NCBI GenBank assembly: GCA_003488445.1
Contig: DNLO01000211.1
Span: 1 to 6,346 of the forward strand
Reading direction: 5' to 3'
DNA length: 6,346 bases
Source of the DNA: Lachnospiraceae bacterium
GTDB taxonomy: Bacteria; Bacillota; Clostridia; Lachnospirales; Lachnospiraceae
Each line of letters begins with the position of its first letter. The stretch's first letter is position 1. The notes below the pieces were generated by a model. The model had not been told where the DNA came from. It did not search any database and was given only the letters and a program-made list of their open reading frames with translations. Below are positions 5,112-6,346 of this stretch, one piece after another. The position numbers were made by a program, and so were the translations under genes.

Positions 5112-6346
5112 TCAGAACTTAAATATGGCAGCTGCGAAGGGAGCGAGTCTGAATCCTATCGACTGCTCCTGGCCATCCCAGGGTATCGGTTCGGACTTTA
5201 TCGTCTGAGCGATCTCGGCACCGTTTCCGCCGTACTTTGCCTCGTCTGAATTCAGCATCAGAGTATACTTGCCTGATCTTGGCACGCCCACACGATAGTC
5301 TCCCCGGTCCATTGGAGTGAAGTTGATCACGAACATCAGATTATTCCTGCCGGTGTGATCCTGCCTGTAGAAGGAATATATGCTCTTCTCCGTATCATCG
5401 GCATTGATCCATCTGAATCCCTCGAATCCGCCGTCCAGCTCATACATGCAGGGATATTTGTTGTACAGTCTGAGGAGGTCTCCGTACCAGAGCTGCAACC
5501 CCTTGTGAAGCGGATCCTCCAGAGAGAACCAGTCGATCTCTCTCGCCTCGCTCCATTCTCTCTCCTGGCCGAACTCCTGCCCCATGAAGAGCAGCTTCTT
5601 GCCGGCATGCCCCATCATGAAAGCATATCCTGCCCGAAGATTGGCGAATTTGTCCACGGTATATCCGGGCATCTTGCCCAGCATGGAGCATTTAAGATGC
5701 ACCACTTCATCATGGGAAAGTACCAGGATATAGTTCTCTGCCGCATTGTAGCTCATGGCAAAGGTCATCTTGTAATGGTTGTCCTTGCGGAAATACGGAT
5801 CCAGCTTCATATAGTCGCAGAAGTCGTGCATCCATCCCATGTTCCACTTGAAGGAAAAACCGAGTCCGTCATCTTCCACATTCCCCGTGACCTTGGGCCA
5901 TGCCGTTGACTCCTCGGCTATCATCACAGTCCCGGGGAACATCCCCAGTACACAGGAATTCAGGTGCTTGAAGAACTCTATGGCCTCGAGGTTCTTGTTG
6001 CCGCCGTACTTATTGGCTACCCACTGACCGTCCTTCTTGCCGTAGTCCAGATAGAGCATGGAGGCAACCGCATCCACCCTCAATCCGTCTACATGGAATT
6101 CTTTCATCCAGAATATCGCATTGTCTATGAGGAAGTTCTTTACCTCACCCCTGCCGTAGTCGAATATCTTTGTACCCCAGTCGGGATGCTCTCCCTTTTT
6201 GGGGTCCTCATATTCGTAGCATGGAGCGCCGTCAAAGTTTGCCAGTCCATGGGCATCCCTGGGGAAATGCGCGGGAACCCAGTCGAGGATCACTCCCTTT
6301 CCGTTCTCGTGGAGCTTATTTACCAGATATCTGAAGTCATCCGGAT
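5112..6346 (-). CDS. glgB: 1,4-alpha-glucan (glycogen) branching enzyme, C-terminal part (5' end outside window)
   Basis: GH13-family enzyme that cuts alpha-1,4 glucan chains and rejoins them through alpha-1,6 bonds during glycogen synthesis in the cytosol. The 410 residues present run from inside the catalytic barrel to the natural stop; bacterial GlgB is usually 620-730 aa, so the N-terminal CBM48 domain and early barrel lie outside. In fragment numbering, region I is close to [10 protein letters not shown] (18-27), and region II is [11 protein letters not shown] (86-96) with nucleophile Asp91. The acid/base glutamate is in IAEEST (142-147), and Asp212 is in LSHDEVVH (209-216). [14 protein letters not shown] (251-264) is also diagnostic of GlgB. 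The C-terminal all-beta domain (about 315-410) ends in FAAAIFKF. The reading frame stays open beyond 6293 to the edge, where [12 protein letters not shown] continues the GlgB match, so an internal GTG at 6293 is not a start. No other glycogen gene is visible here. Confidence 0.97.
   Translation of the reverse strand, partial: PDDFRYLVNKLHENGKGVILDWVPAHFPRDAHGLANFDGAPCYEYEDPKKGEHPDWGTKIFDYGRGEVKNFLIDNAIFWMKEFHVDGLRVDAVASMLYLDYGKKDGQWVANKYGGNKNLEAIEFFKHLNSCVLGMFPGTVMIAEESTAWPKVTGNVEDDGLGFSFKWNMGWMHDFCDYMKLDPYFRKDNHYKMTFAMSYNAAENYILVLSHDEVVHLKCSMLGKMPGYTVDKFANLRAGYAFMMGHAGKKLLFMGQEFGQEREWSEAREIDWFSLEDPLHKGLQLWYGDLLRLYNKYPCMYELDGGFEGFRWINADDTEKSIYSFYRQDHTGRNNLMFVINFTPMDRGDYRVGVPRSGKYTLMLNSDEAKYGGNGAEIAQTIKSEPIPWDGQEQSIGFRLAPFAAAIFKF

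Noticed and set aside
5262..5268. GTATAC/AGTATAC in the glgB 3' region as an operator.
   Set aside because: It is within the coding sequence for the Lys-Tyr-Thr-Leu segment of GlgB, with no promoter-like elements around it.

Overview
This window looks like the chromosome of an anaerobic Firmicute of class Clostridia, most likely Lachnospiraceae. The base composition is roughly half GC, and the ribosome binding sites are strong (AAGGAGG type). The gene set includes a DUF1934 protein, an FCD-type GntR regulator beside ispE, and two uncharacterised proteins of a kind I associate with Lachnospiraceae. Every gene I can support lies on the minus strand, so transcription runs from high to low coordinates. 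The taxonomy comes from gene content and protein style, without any database search.

At the high end, 6346-5112 is the C-terminal two thirds of glgB, the glycogen branching enzyme; its N-terminus lies outside the window. A 164-base intergenic stretch follows. It holds a weak hairpin that may end glgB, a good match to a flagellar sigma-D/sigma-28 promoter, and the leader of the next gene. That gene (4947-4288) encodes a cysteine-free, probably cytosolic or exported 219-residue protein of unknown function. It closes with a clear rho-independent terminator at 4265-4236.

Immediately beyond the terminator is a strong sigma-A promoter with an extended -10 (4223-4195). Two GTATAC palindromes are superimposed on it, one at the -35 and one at the -10, with centres 20 bp apart. 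From it a tightly packed unit of at least six genes appears to be read: ispE (GTG start at 4154), a GntR/FCD regulator, murI, a DUF1934 beta-barrel protein (GTG start), a one-pass membrane protein of unknown function, and proS, which runs off the low end. Gaps are 41, -4, 4, 26 and 32 bases. The unit joins isoprenoid precursor synthesis (IspE), D-glutamate supply for peptidoglycan (MurI) and prolyl-tRNA charging (ProS). The palindromes fit the general GntR operator shape, so the simplest reading is that the co-transcribed regulator controls its own operon.

I see no mobile element, CRISPR array, RNA gene or obvious defence or biosynthetic system. The two points most worth following are the predicted sigma-D control of the 219-residue protein and the putative autoregulatory operator over the ispE promoter.
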